Assembly (NCBI RefSeq): GCF_016860525.1
Contig: NZ_BNEA01000001.1
Span: 1,691,501 to 1,755,500 of the forward strand
DNA length: 64,000 nucleotides
Direction of reading: 5' to 3'
Source: Streptomyces rubradiris
Lineage (GTDB): Bacteria > Actinomycetota > Actinomycetes > Streptomycetales > Streptomycetaceae
The notes under the pieces were generated by a model. That model worked only from the letters and a program-made list of their open reading frames with translations, was not told the origin of the DNA and did not search any database. The position numbers were made by a program, and so were the translations under genes. Positions 8,084 to 16,875 of this stretch are shown here, piece by piece (position 1 is the stretch's first letter; every line of letters begins with the position of its first letter).

Positions 8084-9186
8084 GAACCCAGCTCCTTCTT
8101 GACTTCCCGTACCGCGTCGAGGAACGCGTCGTTCTCCCGCGGGGTGCCCGCGGACACCCGCAGCCACCCCGGTACGCCGTTGTCCCGGACCAGCACGCCC
8201 CGGTCGAGGATCTTCCGCCAGGCCGCGTGGGCGTCGGCGAAGCGGCCGAACTGCACGAAGTTCGCGTCGGACTCGGTGACCTCGTAGCCGATCGCGCGCA
8301 GTTCGGCGACCAGCCGGTCCCGTTCGGCCTTGAGCTGCTCGACGTACCCGAGCAGCGTGTCGGTGTGCTCCAGCGCGGCCAGCGCGGTGGCCTGGGTGAC
8401 GGCCGACAGGTGGTACGGCAGCCGGACCAGCTGGACGGCGTCCACGACGGCCGGGTGCGCGGCCAGGTAGCCGAGGCGCAGGCCGGCGGCGCCGAACGCC
8501 TTGGACATCGTGCGAGAGATCACCAGGTGGGGACGGCCGTCCAGCAGCGGCAGCAGCGAGGCGCCGTGGCTGAACTCGATGTACGCCTCGTCCACGATCA
8601 CCATGGACGGCTTGGCCGCCTGCGCCGCCTCGTACAGCGCGAGCACGGTCTCGGGCGGGACCGCGTTGCCGGTGGGGTTGTTGGGGGTGGTGACGAAGAC
8701 GACGTCCGGCTTGTGCTCGGCGATGGCGCGCTCGGCGGCGGCGAGGTCGATCGTGAAGTCCTCGTTCCGGGGGCCGGAGATCCAGCCGGTGCCGGTGCCG
8801 CGCGCGATGAGCGCGTGCATCGAGTACGACGGCTCGAAGCCGATGGCCGTGCGGCCCGGCCCGCCGAAGGTCTGCAGCAGCTGCTGGATGACCTCGTTGG
8901 AGCCGTTGGCGGCCCAGACGTTCTCGATGCCGAGGGGGTAGCCGCCGCTCTTCGTCAGGTACTCGGCCAGCCCGGTGCGCAGGCGGACCGCGTCCCGGTC
9001 CGGGTAGCGGTTCAGGTCGCGGGCGGCCTCGCGCACCCGCTCCGCGATCCGCTCGACCAGCGGCTCGGGCAGCGGGTAGGGGTTCTCGTTGGTGTTCAGC
9101 CGTACGGGCACGTCCAGCTGGGGCGCGCCGTAGGGGGACTTGCCGCGCAGCTCGTCCCGGATGGGCAGATCGTCAATGCCGGTCAC
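8080..9186 (-). CDS. hisC: Histidinol-phosphate aminotransferase
   Basis: A PLP-dependent fold-type I aminotransferase that converts imidazole acetol phosphate to histidinol phosphate with glutamate. The 368-residue protein starts with GTG ([20 protein letters not shown]). Key elements are [10 protein letters not shown] at the N terminus, TPNNPTGN, the VDEAYIEF Asp/Tyr pair, and [18 protein letters not shown], which carries the PLP Lys and phosphate-binding Arg. The GTGA overlap with the hisD stop makes coupled translation likely. Normal length. Confidence 0.97.
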   Translation of the reverse strand: MTGIDDLPIRDELRGKSPYGAPQLDVPVRLNTNENPYPLPEPLVERIAERVREAARDLNRYPDRDAVRLRTGLAEYLTKSGGYPLGIENVWAANGSNEVIQQLLQTFGGPGRTAIGFEPSYSMHALIARGTGTGWISGPRNEDFTIDLAAAERAIAEHKPDVVFVTTPNNPTGNAVPPETVLALYEAAQAAKPSMVIVDEAYIEFSHGASLLPLLDGRPHLVISRTMSKAFGAAGLRLGYLAAHPAVVDAVQLVRLPYHLSAVTQATALAALEHTDTLLGYVEQLKAERDRLVAELRAIGYEVTESDANFVQFGRFADAHAAWRKILDRGVLVRDNGVPGWLRVSAGTPRENDAFLDAVREVKKELGS

Positions 9187-10508
9187 TTGCTCTCGGGTAC
9201 CTTCCAGCCGAACCTCGCCTTGATCGCCGCGCCGTGCGCGGGCAGGTCCTCCGCCTCCGCCAGCGTCACCACGTGGTGGGCGACCTCGGCGAGCGCGTCC
9301 CTGGTGTAGTCCACGATGTGGATGCCGCGCAGGAACGACTGGACGGACAGGCCCGAGGAGTGGCAGGCGCAGCCGCCGGTGGGCAGGACGTGGTTGGACC
9401 CGGCCGCGTAGTCGCCGAGCGAGACGGGGGCCCAGGGGCCGATGAAGATCGCGCCCGCGTTGCGGACCCGGCCGGCGACCGCGGCGGCGTCGGCGGTCTG
9501 GATCTCCAGGTGCTCGGCGCCGTAGGCGTCGACCACCTTCAGGCCCTCCTCGATGCCGTCCACCAGGACGATCGCGGACTGCCTGCCCTTGAGGGCGGGC
9601 ACGATCCGGTCGTCCACGTGCCGGGTCGCCGCGACCTGCGGTGCCAGCTCCTTCTCCACCGCGTCCGCCAGGTCGGCGGAGTCGGTGACCAGGACGGCCG
9701 CCGCGAGCGGGTCGTGCTCGGCCTGGCTGATCAGGTCGGCGGCCACGTGCACCGGGTCGGCGGTGTCGTCGGCGAGGATCGCGATCTCGGTCGGGCCGGC
9801 CTCCGCGTCGATGCCGATCTTGCCGGTGAAGTAGCGCTTGGCGGCGGCGACCCAGATGTTGCCGGGGCCGGTGACCATGTTGGCGGGCGGGCAGGACTCG
9901 GTGCCGTACGCGAACATCGCGACGGCGGTGGCGCCGCCCGCGGCGTACACCTCGTCCACGCCGAGCAGGGCGCAGGCGGCCAGGATCGTCGGGTGCGGCA
10001 GGCCGCCGAACTCGGCCTGGGCCGGGGAGGCGAGCGCGATGGACTCGACGCCGGCCTCCTGCGCGGGCACCACGTTCATCACCACGGAGGACGGGTACAC
10101 GGACCGCCCGCCGGGCGCGTACAGCCCGACCCGCTCGACCGGCACCCACTTCTCGGTGACGGAGCCGCCCGGCACCACCTGGGTGGTGTGGGTCGTGCGG
10201 CGCTGCGCGCGGTGGACCAGCCGGGCGCGGCGGATGGACTCCTCCAGGGCGGCGCGCACGGCCGGGTCGAGACCGGCGAGCGCCTCGGTGAGCGCCCGCG
10301 CCGGGACACGGACGTTTTCCAGCCGTACTCCGTCGAACTTCTCCGCGAAGTCGATCAGCGCCGCGTCGCCGCGATGATGCACGGCCTCGCAGATCGGGCG
10401 CACCTTCTCCAGGGCGGCCTGAACGTCGAAGTCGGCTCGGGGCAGCAGGTCGCGCAGGGCGGGGCCCTCGGGAAGGGCGTCGCCGCGCAGATCGATTCGG
10501 GAAATCAC
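9183..10508 (-). CDS. hisD: Histidinol dehydrogenase
   Basis: A Zn- and NAD-dependent enzyme that oxidises histidinol twice to give histidine. The 441-residue protein starts with the GTG at 10508 ([15 protein letters not shown]). Signatures include [18 protein letters not shown], the NAD-binding MVTGPGN segment, [10 protein letters not shown] and AEHLEI with the catalytic Glu-His pair, plus zinc-ligand residues near SNHVLPTGG and in the C-terminal HGAAIKARF. It is the first gene of the operon. A 17-bp palindrome sits 42-58 bases upstream of the start. The reading frame stays open further upstream, but the family start fits this GTG. Confidence 0.96.
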   Translation of the reverse strand: MISRIDLRGDALPEGPALRDLLPRADFDVQAALEKVRPICEAVHHRGDAALIDFAEKFDGVRLENVRVPARALTEALAGLDPAVRAALEESIRRARLVHRAQRRTTHTTQVVPGGSVTEKWVPVERVGLYAPGGRSVYPSSVVMNVVPAQEAGVESIALASPAQAEFGGLPHPTILAACALLGVDEVYAAGGATAVAMFAYGTESCPPANMVTGPGNIWVAAAKRYFTGKIGIDAEAGPTEIAILADDTADPVHVAADLISQAEHDPLAAAVLVTDSADLADAVEKELAPQVAATRHVDDRIVPALKGRQSAIVLVDGIEEGLKVVDAYGAEHLEIQTADAAAVAGRVRNAGAIFIGPWAPVSLGDYAAGSNHVLPTGGCACHSSGLSVQSFLRGIHIVDYTRDALAEVAHHVVTLAEAEDLPAHGAAIKARFGWKVPESK

Positions 10509-10549
10509 GGGGTCAATTCTCGCAGACCGCCGCCGGGAGCCGTCCGCGC

Positions 10550-10566
10550 GTATCAGTGGCTGATAC
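10550..10566. promoter_or_regulatory. Perfect inverted repeat upstream of hisD
   Basis: GTATCAG-TGG-CTGATAC, a 7-bp perfect inverted repeat with a 3-base spacer, lies in the divergent region 42-58 bases before the hisD GTG. It is AT-richer than its surroundings, and its position suits an operator covering the his promoter. No regulator is assigned. Confidence 0.5.
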
Positions 10567-10796
10567 AGAACATGGGCCGATGGCCGGGTCCGCCGTGGGC
10601 CGAAAGCCGGTGCTTGACGTCCCGCGGGTGGCCGTGACACCGCCCGTCAGCCGCTTCTCCGCGGGTCAATGCCTGGTACAGACGGTGGCCGGAAACCGGA
10701 CGATCACCTTCACGGGGAGTGTTCGACGGGTCACCCACCGGGCATGAACGGCTGTACGAAAGGCATCGCAAGGCATCGCACGAAGAGAGGAGAGCG

Positions 10797-12380
10797 GTGA
10801 CCGAGGGAGCCGGCGTCCGCATCGCCACCGGGGACCTGCCGGACGACCTGACCGCGGCCGAGGCGGGCATGTGGCAGGCCTTCCGCAACGGCAGCGTGTA
10901 CGACCTGAGCAGCGGCGTGCCCACGGCGGACGACCCGCACGGCGGGCACCCGTGGGGCCCGGAGCGGAGCGTGCGGGCCCGCATCGTCTGCTGGCTGCTG
11001 CTGGACGGCCCGCCGGCGCTGGCCGGCCGGGTGTCCTCGCTGAAGCTCGTCGGCGTACGGATCACCGGCGTGGTGGACCTCGCCGGCGGTCAGGTGACGC
11101 CGTACGTGGAGCTGACGAGGTGCCGCTTCGACCAGGAGATCCGGCTGCCGGAGGCCCGGTTCACGACCGTGCGCCTGGTGGACTGCGCGGTGCCGCGGCT
11201 GGAGGCGGCGCGGGTGCACACGGAGGGCGATCTGCATCTGCCGCGCTGCCGGTTCCAGAGCGGGGTCCGGCTGACGGACGCGCAGATCGGCACCGACCTG
11301 CTGCTCAACCAGGCGATCGCGTACCGAGACCGCAGCGGCCGGTCGATCACGGCGGACGGCATGACCGTCGGCCAGGACCTCCAGGCGGAGATGCTGGAGT
11401 CGCACGGCGAGCTGAGCCTGCGCGGCGCCCAGGTCGGCGTCTCGCTCAGCCTGCGCGGCGCGAAACTCGCCAACGCTCATGCGCGGTTCGCCCTGAACGC
11501 CCCCCAGCTCACGGTCGAGCGCACCCTGTACCTGACCCCGGCCGGCGTGGGCGGTCCGGCGCTCAGCGGCACCACGCCCGCGCACGGGACGCGCATCCAG
11601 CGCTTCGAGTGCCGGGGCGGGGTGCGGCTGGACGACGGCCGGTTCGGGGACGCCGTCGACCTGGAGCGGGCCCGGTTCGCCTTCACCGACGACCAGGAGC
11701 TGTCGCTGCGCCGGGTGCAGACGCCGGAGCTGCGCTTCCTCGGGGACAAGCCGCAGCGCGGCAAGGTGGTGCTGTCGGGCGCGCGCGTGGTGAACCTGGT
11801 GGACCGGGCGAGCAGCTGGCCGGAGGCGGGCAATCTGCACATGGGCGGGTTCACCTACGAGAACCTGGTGCCGCAGGGCCCGTTCCCGCTGACCCGGCGC
11901 CTGGACTGGGTGGCGGCGGCCACCGCCGAGTACGCCCCGGAGCCGTACGAGCGGCTGGCCTCGGTGCTGCGCTCCGCCGGGGAGGACGAGGACGCGCGCG
12001 AGGTGCTGCTCGCCAAGCAGCGCCGGCGGCGCGAGACGCTGCCGCCGGCCGCCAAGGTCTGGGGGTTCGCGCAGGACTGGACCGTGGCCTACGGCTACCG
12101 GCCGGGCCGGGCCGCGGTGTGGATGGCGGTGCTGTGGGCGGCGGGCACGCTGGCGTTCGCGCACGCCGACCATCCGCCGCTGAACTCCGGCGGCCATCCG
12201 GCCTGGAGTCCGGCGCTGTTCACACTGGACCTGCTGCTGCCGGTGATCGACCTCGGCCAGGCGGGCCAGTGGCAGCTGCGCGGCGGCTGGCAGTGGCTGG
12301 CGACGGTGATGATCCTCGCCGGCTGGGTTCTGGCCACCACGGTGGCGGCGGGCGCGACCCGGCTGCTGCGACGAAGCTGA
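10797..12380 (+). CDS. Pentapeptide-repeat-like membrane protein (hypothetical)
   Basis: A 527-residue protein starting at GTG 10797 after an AGAGGAG ribosome site. Residues about 70-380 are a right-handed-helix-like region with recurring short units, such as VVDLAGGQVTPYVELTRCRF, LRGAQVGVSLSLRGAKL and VDLERARF. Two hydrophobic segments lie near the C terminus (AAVWMAVLWAAGTLAFA and WLATVMILAGWVLATTVAAG), followed by a short basic tail TRLLRRS. Streptomyces relatives are, from memory, labelled membrane-associated oxidoreductases, but no nucleotide-binding motif is visible and I do not support that function. It is divergent from hisD. Its last codons are the apparent seed of the tandem array that follows. 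Confidence 0.75.
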   Translation: MTEGAGVRIATGDLPDDLTAAEAGMWQAFRNGSVYDLSSGVPTADDPHGGHPWGPERSVRARIVCWLLLDGPPALAGRVSSLKLVGVRITGVVDLAGGQVTPYVELTRCRFDQEIRLPEARFTTVRLVDCAVPRLEAARVHTEGDLHLPRCRFQSGVRLTDAQIGTDLLLNQAIAYRDRSGRSITADGMTVGQDLQAEMLESHGELSLRGAQVGVSLSLRGAKLANAHARFALNAPQLTVERTLYLTPAGVGGPALSGTTPAHGTRIQRFECRGGVRLDDGRFGDAVDLERARFAFTDDQELSLRRVQTPELRFLGDKPQRGKVVLSGARVVNLVDRASSWPEAGNLHMGGFTYENLVPQGPFPLTRRLDWVAAATAEYAPEPYERLASVLRSAGEDEDAREVLLAKQRRRRETLPPAAKVWGFAQDWTVAYGYRPGRAAVWMAVLWAAGTLAFAHADHPPLNSGGHPAWSPALFTLDLLLPVIDLGQAGQWQLRGGWQWLATVMILAGWVLATTVAAGATRLLRRS

Positions 12381-12785
12381 CCCGCACGGCACCCGCCCGC
12401 TGCGCCGGCCGCCACACCGAAGCCGACCCACACCACACCCGGCCACCACGACGGAACCGGTCCTCCCCACACCCGCCCGCTGCGGGCGGAGCCCCTCCTC
12501 GCCACACCCGCCCGCTACCGGCGAAACCGACCCACGCCACACCCGGCTACTACGACGGAACCGGTCCTCCCCGCACCCGGCCGTTACGGGCGGAGCCCCT
12601 CCTCGCCACACCCGGCCGCTACGACGAATCCGACCCTCCACACCCGACCGCTACCGGCGGAACCGACCCACGCCACACCCGGCCACTACCAGCGGAGCCG
12701 CCCTTCGCCACACCCGACCGCTACGGCGGAGCCGCCCTTCGCCGCGCCCGGCCGCTACGGCGGAGCCGATCCCCGCGGCACCCGC
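12355..12785. repeat. Degenerate 34-35-bp tandem array, about 12 units
   Basis: Units of 32-35 bases, one of 44, follow head to tail, with starts at about 12390, 12434, 12468, 12503, 12538, 12572, 12607, 12639, 12674, 12709 and 12743. Each starts close to CACACCCGGCCGCTAC and continues as GGCGGAACCGACCCACGC or a variant. The 3' end of the preceding gene (from 12355, including its stop codon) matches the same unit, so the array appears to have grown from it. The period is not a multiple of three, so no repeated peptide is kept in frame. There are no spacers, so this is not a CRISPR array. Confidence 0.85.
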
Positions 12786-12912
12786 GCGAGCCCTCCGCAC
12801 CCACGCATGACCCGCATGCACATGCACCCTTTACAGGACCTTCACCGTCGGCCGTACAACCTTCCACGACTTGCCGTGTCCCTCTGGCGCCGCCCCGACC
12901 TGCGGACTTTCA
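12786..12912. other. Spacer after the tandem array
   Basis: No gene, hairpin or clear promoter was recognised between the array and the next gene. The stretch includes a short ATGCACATGCACC-like alternating segment (about 12815-12827). Confidence 0.4.
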
Positions 12913-13968
12913 ATGGTCGGCACCATGGCTCTGCTGCCCTCGTTCATCCGCCCCCACCGCCGGATGCCCCGACGACCCGCGCGCCCGGCCCACCGGCCAC
13001 CGGCCGGGTACGAGGCCGTGCTCGACGCGCCCGACGACCGCCTCTCGCCCGCGCTCGTCGCGGCCGGCCGGGGCGAGTACGCCACCGCGGCCGGGCTGCT
13101 CGCCGACACCCGCGCCACGGCCGACTGGGAGCACCGGGACCGGTACACCCGGCGCCTGGCCGCCTTCGCCCGCTCCCGCCCGGAGTGGTACGAGGAGTGG
13201 CGCGCCGCCGACCCCCACGACGCCGGGGTGCTGCTGGTCGGAGCCCAGCTGGCGGTGGACCGCGCCTGGCCCTCGCCGGCCCGGGCCGAGCTGCTGCGCG
13301 AGGTGAGCCCGCTGATCACCGCCGCCGCCCGCGCCGACGACCGCGACCCGGTGCCCTGGCGCATCGCGCTCGACCACGCGCGCGGCACCCGGGCCGGGCA
13401 CCGCTACTTCGGGGAGCTGTGGGAGGCGGCTGTCCGGCGCGCCCCGCACCACTACGGCTGCCATGTGGCCGCCCTGCGCTACCTGGCCGCCTCCTGGCAC
13501 GGCTCCCACCGCGAGTGCTTCGACTTCGCCGACCGGGCCGCGCAGGACGCCCCTGCCGACTCGCTGGTCCAGGCGCTGCCCGCCCGGGCGGCGTTCGGCT
13601 ATCTGACCGACGGCTGCGGCGCGGCGGTGCCGCGCGGCCGGCTGGAGGCGGCGGCGGACCGGGCGATCGCCCTGTCCGCGCGCCTGCCGGCGGCCGACCC
13701 GTACCCGGCCGAGGTCCGCAACAAGCTGCTGTACGTGCTGCTGCGACTGGAGCGCTGGCGGGACGCCCGGGCCCAGCTGCGGCTGATCGGCCCGTACGCC
13801 ACGTCGTTCCCCTGGGACCGGTTCTCCGAGGACCCGCTCGGCCACTTCCTGAAGCTGCGCGAGGAGCTGGACGCGGCGCTCCCCGGGGCCGCCCTGGCCG
13901 GGCTGCTCTCGGCGCCGCCGGAGCCCGGTGACGGACACGGCGGACACGCCCGCGCCGCAGGCCACTAG
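12913..13968 (+). CDS. Hypothetical helical-repeat (TPR-like) protein
   Basis: A 351-residue protein of unknown function starting MVGTMALLPSFIRPHRRMPR; an ATG four codons later (12925) is equally likely, as no good SD is seen. After a basic N terminus the sequence is a series of Ala/Arg-rich amphipathic helices typical of TPR-like solenoids, for example ALVAAGRGEYATAAGLLADT and NKLLYVLLRLERWRDARAQL. A central stretch carries aromatic and His residues (YFGELWEAAVRRAPHHYGCH). There is no signal peptide or membrane helix. It ends 11 bases before the next gene, so cotranscription with the LON-domain gene is possible. Confidence 0.7.
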   Translation: MVGTMALLPSFIRPHRRMPRRPARPAHRPPAGYEAVLDAPDDRLSPALVAAGRGEYATAAGLLADTRATADWEHRDRYTRRLAAFARSRPEWYEEWRAADPHDAGVLLVGAQLAVDRAWPSPARAELLREVSPLITAAARADDRDPVPWRIALDHARGTRAGHRYFGELWEAAVRRAPHHYGCHVAALRYLAASWHGSHRECFDFADRAAQDAPADSLVQALPARAAFGYLTDGCGAAVPRGRLEAAADRAIALSARLPAADPYPAEVRNKLLYVLLRLERWRDARAQLRLIGPYATSFPWDRFSEDPLGHFLKLREELDAALPGAALAGLLSAPPEPGDGHGGHARAAGH

Positions 13969-13979
13969 GCTGGGGCGCC

Positions 13980-14720
13980 GTGACCACCGTCCGCCTGCCG
14001 CTCTTTCCGCTGAACTCGGTGCTGTTCCCGGGTCTCGTGCTGCCGCTGAACGTCTTCGAGGAGCGGTATCGCGCCATGCTGCGCGACCTGCTGAAGACCC
14101 CCGAGGACGAGCCGCGCCGGTTCGCCGTCGTCGCCATCCGGGACGGCCACGAGGTCGCGCCGAGCGCCCCCGGCATGCCCGATCCCACCGCGCGGCCCGA
14201 GCGGGGCCCGGCCGCCGGCTTCGGCCCGGACCCGCTCCGCGCCTTCCACGGGGTGGGCTGTGTGGCCGACGCGGCGACCATCCGGGAACGGTCCGACGGC
14301 ACGTTCGAGGTGCTGGCGACCGGGACGACCCGGGTGCGGCTGCTGTCCGTGGACGCGTCGGGCCCGTACCTGATCGCGGAGCTGGAGGAGCTGACGGAGG
14401 AGCCCGGGGACGACGCCGGCGCGCTGGCCGAGGACGTCCTGCGCTCCTTCCGCCGCTACCAGAAGCGGCTGGCGGGCGCCCGGGAGCGCTCGCTGTCGTC
14501 CGGCGCGGAACTGCCGGACGACCCGGGCGTGGTGTCGTACCTGGTGGCCGCGGCGATGGTGCACGACACGCCGACCAAGCAGCGGCTGCTCCAGGCGCCG
14601 GACACCGCCTCGCGGCTGCGGGACGAGCTGAGGCTGCTGCGCGCGGAGACGTCGATCATCCGCAGCCTGCCGTCGCTGCCCGCGTTCGAGCTGACGCGGA
14701 CGCCGACGAGCCTGAACTGA
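13980..14720 (+). CDS. LON substrate-binding-domain protein
   Basis: A 246-residue protein with the N-terminal LON (peptidase S16 substrate-binding) domain but no AAA or protease domain. It begins with a GTG and reads TTVRLPLFPLNSVLFPGLVL, then PLNVFEERYRAML, the classic start of the domain, with a VGCVADAATIRERSDGTFEV beta segment in the middle. The C-terminal third is helical. Stand-alone LON-domain proteins may bind unfolded proteins or act as adaptors; the exact role is unknown. It is followed 30 bases later by the ybaK-type gene. Confidence 0.88.
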   Translation: MTTVRLPLFPLNSVLFPGLVLPLNVFEERYRAMLRDLLKTPEDEPRRFAVVAIRDGHEVAPSAPGMPDPTARPERGPAAGFGPDPLRAFHGVGCVADAATIRERSDGTFEVLATGTTRVRLLSVDASGPYLIAELEELTEEPGDDAGALAEDVLRSFRRYQKRLAGARERSLSSGAELPDDPGVVSYLVAAAMVHDTPTKQRLLQAPDTASRLRDELRLLRAETSIIRSLPSLPAFELTRTPTSLN

Positions 14721-14750
14721 GGGACCACAGGGACCACGAGGAAACCGAGG

Positions 14751-15251
14751 ATGGCGAAGAAGCAGAAGAAGGCCCAGTCCGGGGGCACGCCCGCGACGGT
14801 GGCCCTGACGGCGGCGGGCGTGGACTTCACCGTCCACTCCTACGACCACGACCCGTCCCATCCCTCCTACGGTGAGGAGGCGGCCGAGGCGATGGGCGTC
14901 TCCCCGGACCGGGTCTTCAAGACCCTGGTGGCCGAGGTGGACGGTTCCCTGGTGGTCGGTGTGGTCCCGGTGGCCGGTTCGCTGGACCTGAAGGCCCTGG
15001 CGGCGGCGGTGGGCGGCAAGCGGGCGGTGATGGCCGACCCGGCGCTCGCCGAGCGCACCACGGGCTATGTCCGCGGCGGCATCTCCCCGCTCGGCCAGCG
15101 CAAGAAGCTCCCCACGGTCCTCGACGACTCGGCCGCGGCCCACCCCACGATCTGCGTCTCGGCCGGCCGCCGCGGCCTGGAGGTCGAGCTGTCCCCGAAG
15201 GACCTGGCCGACCTGACGGACGCGGTACTGGCCCCGATCGGCAAGAGCTGA
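14751..15251 (+). CDS. YbaK/EbsC-family Cys-tRNA(Pro) deacylase
   Basis: A trans-editing factor that hydrolyses mischarged Cys-tRNA(Pro) (YbaK) or related aminoacyl-tRNAs. The 166-residue protein has a Lys/Gln-rich start (MAKKQKKAQ) and then the YbaK fold. Key residues are the catalytic-site Lys in VFKTLVAEVDG, the GYVRGGISPLGQRKKLPTVL loop with its Gly-Ser/Gly-x-x-Pro features, and CVSAGRRGLEVELSPKDL near the end. It is convergent with the next gene and separated from it by a hairpin. Confidence 0.9.
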   Translation: MAKKQKKAQSGGTPATVALTAAGVDFTVHSYDHDPSHPSYGEEAAEAMGVSPDRVFKTLVAEVDGSLVVGVVPVAGSLDLKALAAAVGGKRAVMADPALAERTTGYVRGGISPLGQRKKLPTVLDDSAAAHPTICVSAGRRGLEVELSPKDLADLTDAVLAPIGKS

Positions 15252-15259
15252 CCGGTCAC

Positions 15260-15289
15260 GCCGGGCCCCGCGGGCGCGGGCGGCCCGGC
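15260..15289. terminator. Hairpin between convergent genes
   Basis: GCCGGGCC at 15260-15267 pairs with GGCCCGGC at 15282-15289 (8 bp, 14-base GC-rich loop), just after the ybaK-type stop. A possible bidirectional terminator with no U-tract. Confidence 0.45.
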
Positions 15290-15334
15290 CCGGGAAGCCG
15301 GACCAGCGCGTCACGGCGGCCCGCGGCCCGTCGG

Positions 15335-15955
15335 CTACGGCGTCTCGGGGTCCCGGGGGCCGAACAGGGCGGTCAGGCCGAGGTGGGCCAGGAGCCCGGC
15401 GAGCGGCCAGGCCAGTAGCGCGCCCTTGGCCGACAGCTTCAGCGGCGCGGAGAACGTCACGCCCTTGCCCGCCGCCTGGGCGTGCGCGAGCACGTCCGGG
15501 TCGGGGCCCAGCCAGATCCCGAGGCGCCAGGCCAGCAGCGACCCGAGCAGGCCCCCGAGTCCGAGCGCGACCACCAGGGGCACCCCGCCGCGCCGGCGCA
15601 GCAGGAAGACGACGAGCGCGCTGACGAGTCCGAAGCCGAGCCCCAGCAGAGTGAACGTTCCGTCGACCCCGACGGCCTGCTCCCCCTCGCTGTCCTTCAG
15701 GTAGACGACCCAGCTCTTGTCCAGCACGTCGCCGACCAGCGGCACGCGCGGCGCCAGCCACCACCACAGCAGCCCCAGCAGCACCCCGCCGAGCGCCAGC
15801 ACCACCGTGGTCACGGCGGCCTCCCGCAGCTCCGTCCGCAGCCCGGGACCGTCCTGTTCCGGCCCGTGCCCGGCGAGCGCCCCGGCGGGCGGCGCCCCTT
15901 GCCAGACCTGGTGCGCGGAGTCGTCGTGCGGTGGTGGAGTCAACGGTGCGGTCAC
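15335..15955 (-). CDS. DUF2567 membrane protein
   Basis: A 206-residue integral membrane protein of the actinobacterial DUF2567 family. After a cytosolic Pro-rich N terminus of about 45 residues there are four hydrophobic segments: AAVTTVVLALGGVLLGLLWW, the LLGLGFGLVSALVVFLL region, VALGLGGLLGSLLAWRLG, and AWPLAGLLAHLGLTALFG. A polar extracellular loop with KDSEGEQAVGVDG lies between the first two. The start is a GTG at 15955. No function is known. It lies 34 bases downstream of the ABC-transporter permease gene stop... in gene order the permease gene is the next one to its left on the same strand, so the three genes here may share a transcript only partly. Confidence 0.8.
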   Translation of the reverse strand: MTAPLTPPPHDDSAHQVWQGAPPAGALAGHGPEQDGPGLRTELREAAVTTVVLALGGVLLGLLWWWLAPRVPLVGDVLDKSWVVYLKDSEGEQAVGVDGTFTLLGLGFGLVSALVVFLLRRRGGVPLVVALGLGGLLGSLLAWRLGIWLGPDPDVLAHAQAAGKGVTFSAPLKLSAKGALLAWPLAGLLAHLGLTALFGPRDPETP

Positions 15956-15989
15956 CCTGCCATCGTGCCAGGTCGCGCCGTGCGCCGCG

Positions 15990-16811
15990 TCACCGGACGG
16001 CGGCCCTGCGGTAGGCCCGGGTCGCCACGGCCAGCGAGACGACGCCGACGCCCGCGCACACGCCCAGGTCAGCGAGGACGAGGGCCCAGTCGGGGTGCGG
16101 TCCGAAGGTCCGCGCGTACGCCTCCACGCCGTAGGTGGAGGGCAGCAGGGAGCGGGCCAGCCGGATCACCTCCGGCATCCGGCCGGCCGGCAGCACGCCC
16201 AGCAGCAGCGCCGCCGACATGCCCAGCTGGCCGAGCAGCGTGGCCAGCTCCGGCCGGGGCGCGAGCAGCCCGCACGCGGCGCCGAGCCCGGCGAGCGCGG
16301 CCCCGGCGAGCGGGATGACGGCCAGCAGGACCCACAGGTTGGTCAGCGGCAGCCCGAAGAGCACACAGCCGAAGACGGCGGTGACCAGGGTGCCCGGCAC
16401 GGTGAAGGAGGCGTAGGCCGCCGCCGCGCCCAGCACCACGGCGGCCGGCGGCACCGGCAGGGTGGCGTAGTGGTCGAGCCCGCCGCTGGCCCGCAGCTGC
16501 CCGAAGTACTGCGAGAGCAGGTTCAGCGCCACGTAGGCGACGACCAGCACCGACGAGCCGGCCACCACGGACTGGGCCTCGTCACCGCCCTCGACCACAC
16601 CGCGCATCATCACGGCGATGCCGACGGACTGGAAGGTCGCCACGAACAGCAGCGGAATCCGTGCCACCCGGGCCCGGGACAGCTGCGCCCGGTAGACGGC
16701 CACCAGCGACGGCCACAGCCGCGCCCGCGGCCCGAGCTCGGCCGGGCCGGACGCCGTCTCCGGCACGGCCCGGGAGCCGCCGGGCAGAACCTCGGCGGGT
16801 ACGACACTCAC
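15990..16811 (-). CDS. ABC-2 type exporter permease
   Basis: A 273-residue membrane subunit of a DrrAB-like exporter with six hydrophobic segments, among them IPLLFVATFQSVGIAVMM, VVAYVALNLLSQYFG, AAVVLGAAAAYASFTVPGTL, LWVLLAVIPLAGAALAGLGA, SAALLLGVLPAG and DLGVCAGVGVVSLAVATRAY. The order and spacing match ABC2_membrane proteins. It begins 64 bases after the end of the ATPase gene, so the two form one transporter. The substrate cannot be inferred. Confidence 0.87.
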   Translation of the reverse strand: MSVVPAEVLPGGSRAVPETASGPAELGPRARLWPSLVAVYRAQLSRARVARIPLLFVATFQSVGIAVMMRGVVEGGDEAQSVVAGSSVLVVAYVALNLLSQYFGQLRASGGLDHYATLPVPPAAVVLGAAAAYASFTVPGTLVTAVFGCVLFGLPLTNLWVLLAVIPLAGAALAGLGAACGLLAPRPELATLLGQLGMSAALLLGVLPAGRMPEVIRLARSLLPSTYGVEAYARTFGPHPDWALVLADLGVCAGVGVVSLAVATRAYRRAAVR

Positions 16812-16875
16812 GACGAGCTGCTCCTCTTCGCTTCGGCGGCGGCACAGACCCTCGCGTGCTGCGGGACCCGCTCGC

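Noticed and set aside
10556..10747. A 63-codon plus-strand frame between hisD and the next gene
   Set aside because: It overlaps the palindrome and has no ribosome site or codon-bias support.
12220..12641. Minus-strand peptides with recurring SGRVWRG motifs across the array
   Set aside because: The 34-35-bp period rotates the frame, so the peptide repeats are by-products.
12390..12785. The tandem repeats as a CRISPR array
   Set aside because: Units are contiguous with no unique spacers, are degenerate, and there are no cas genes.
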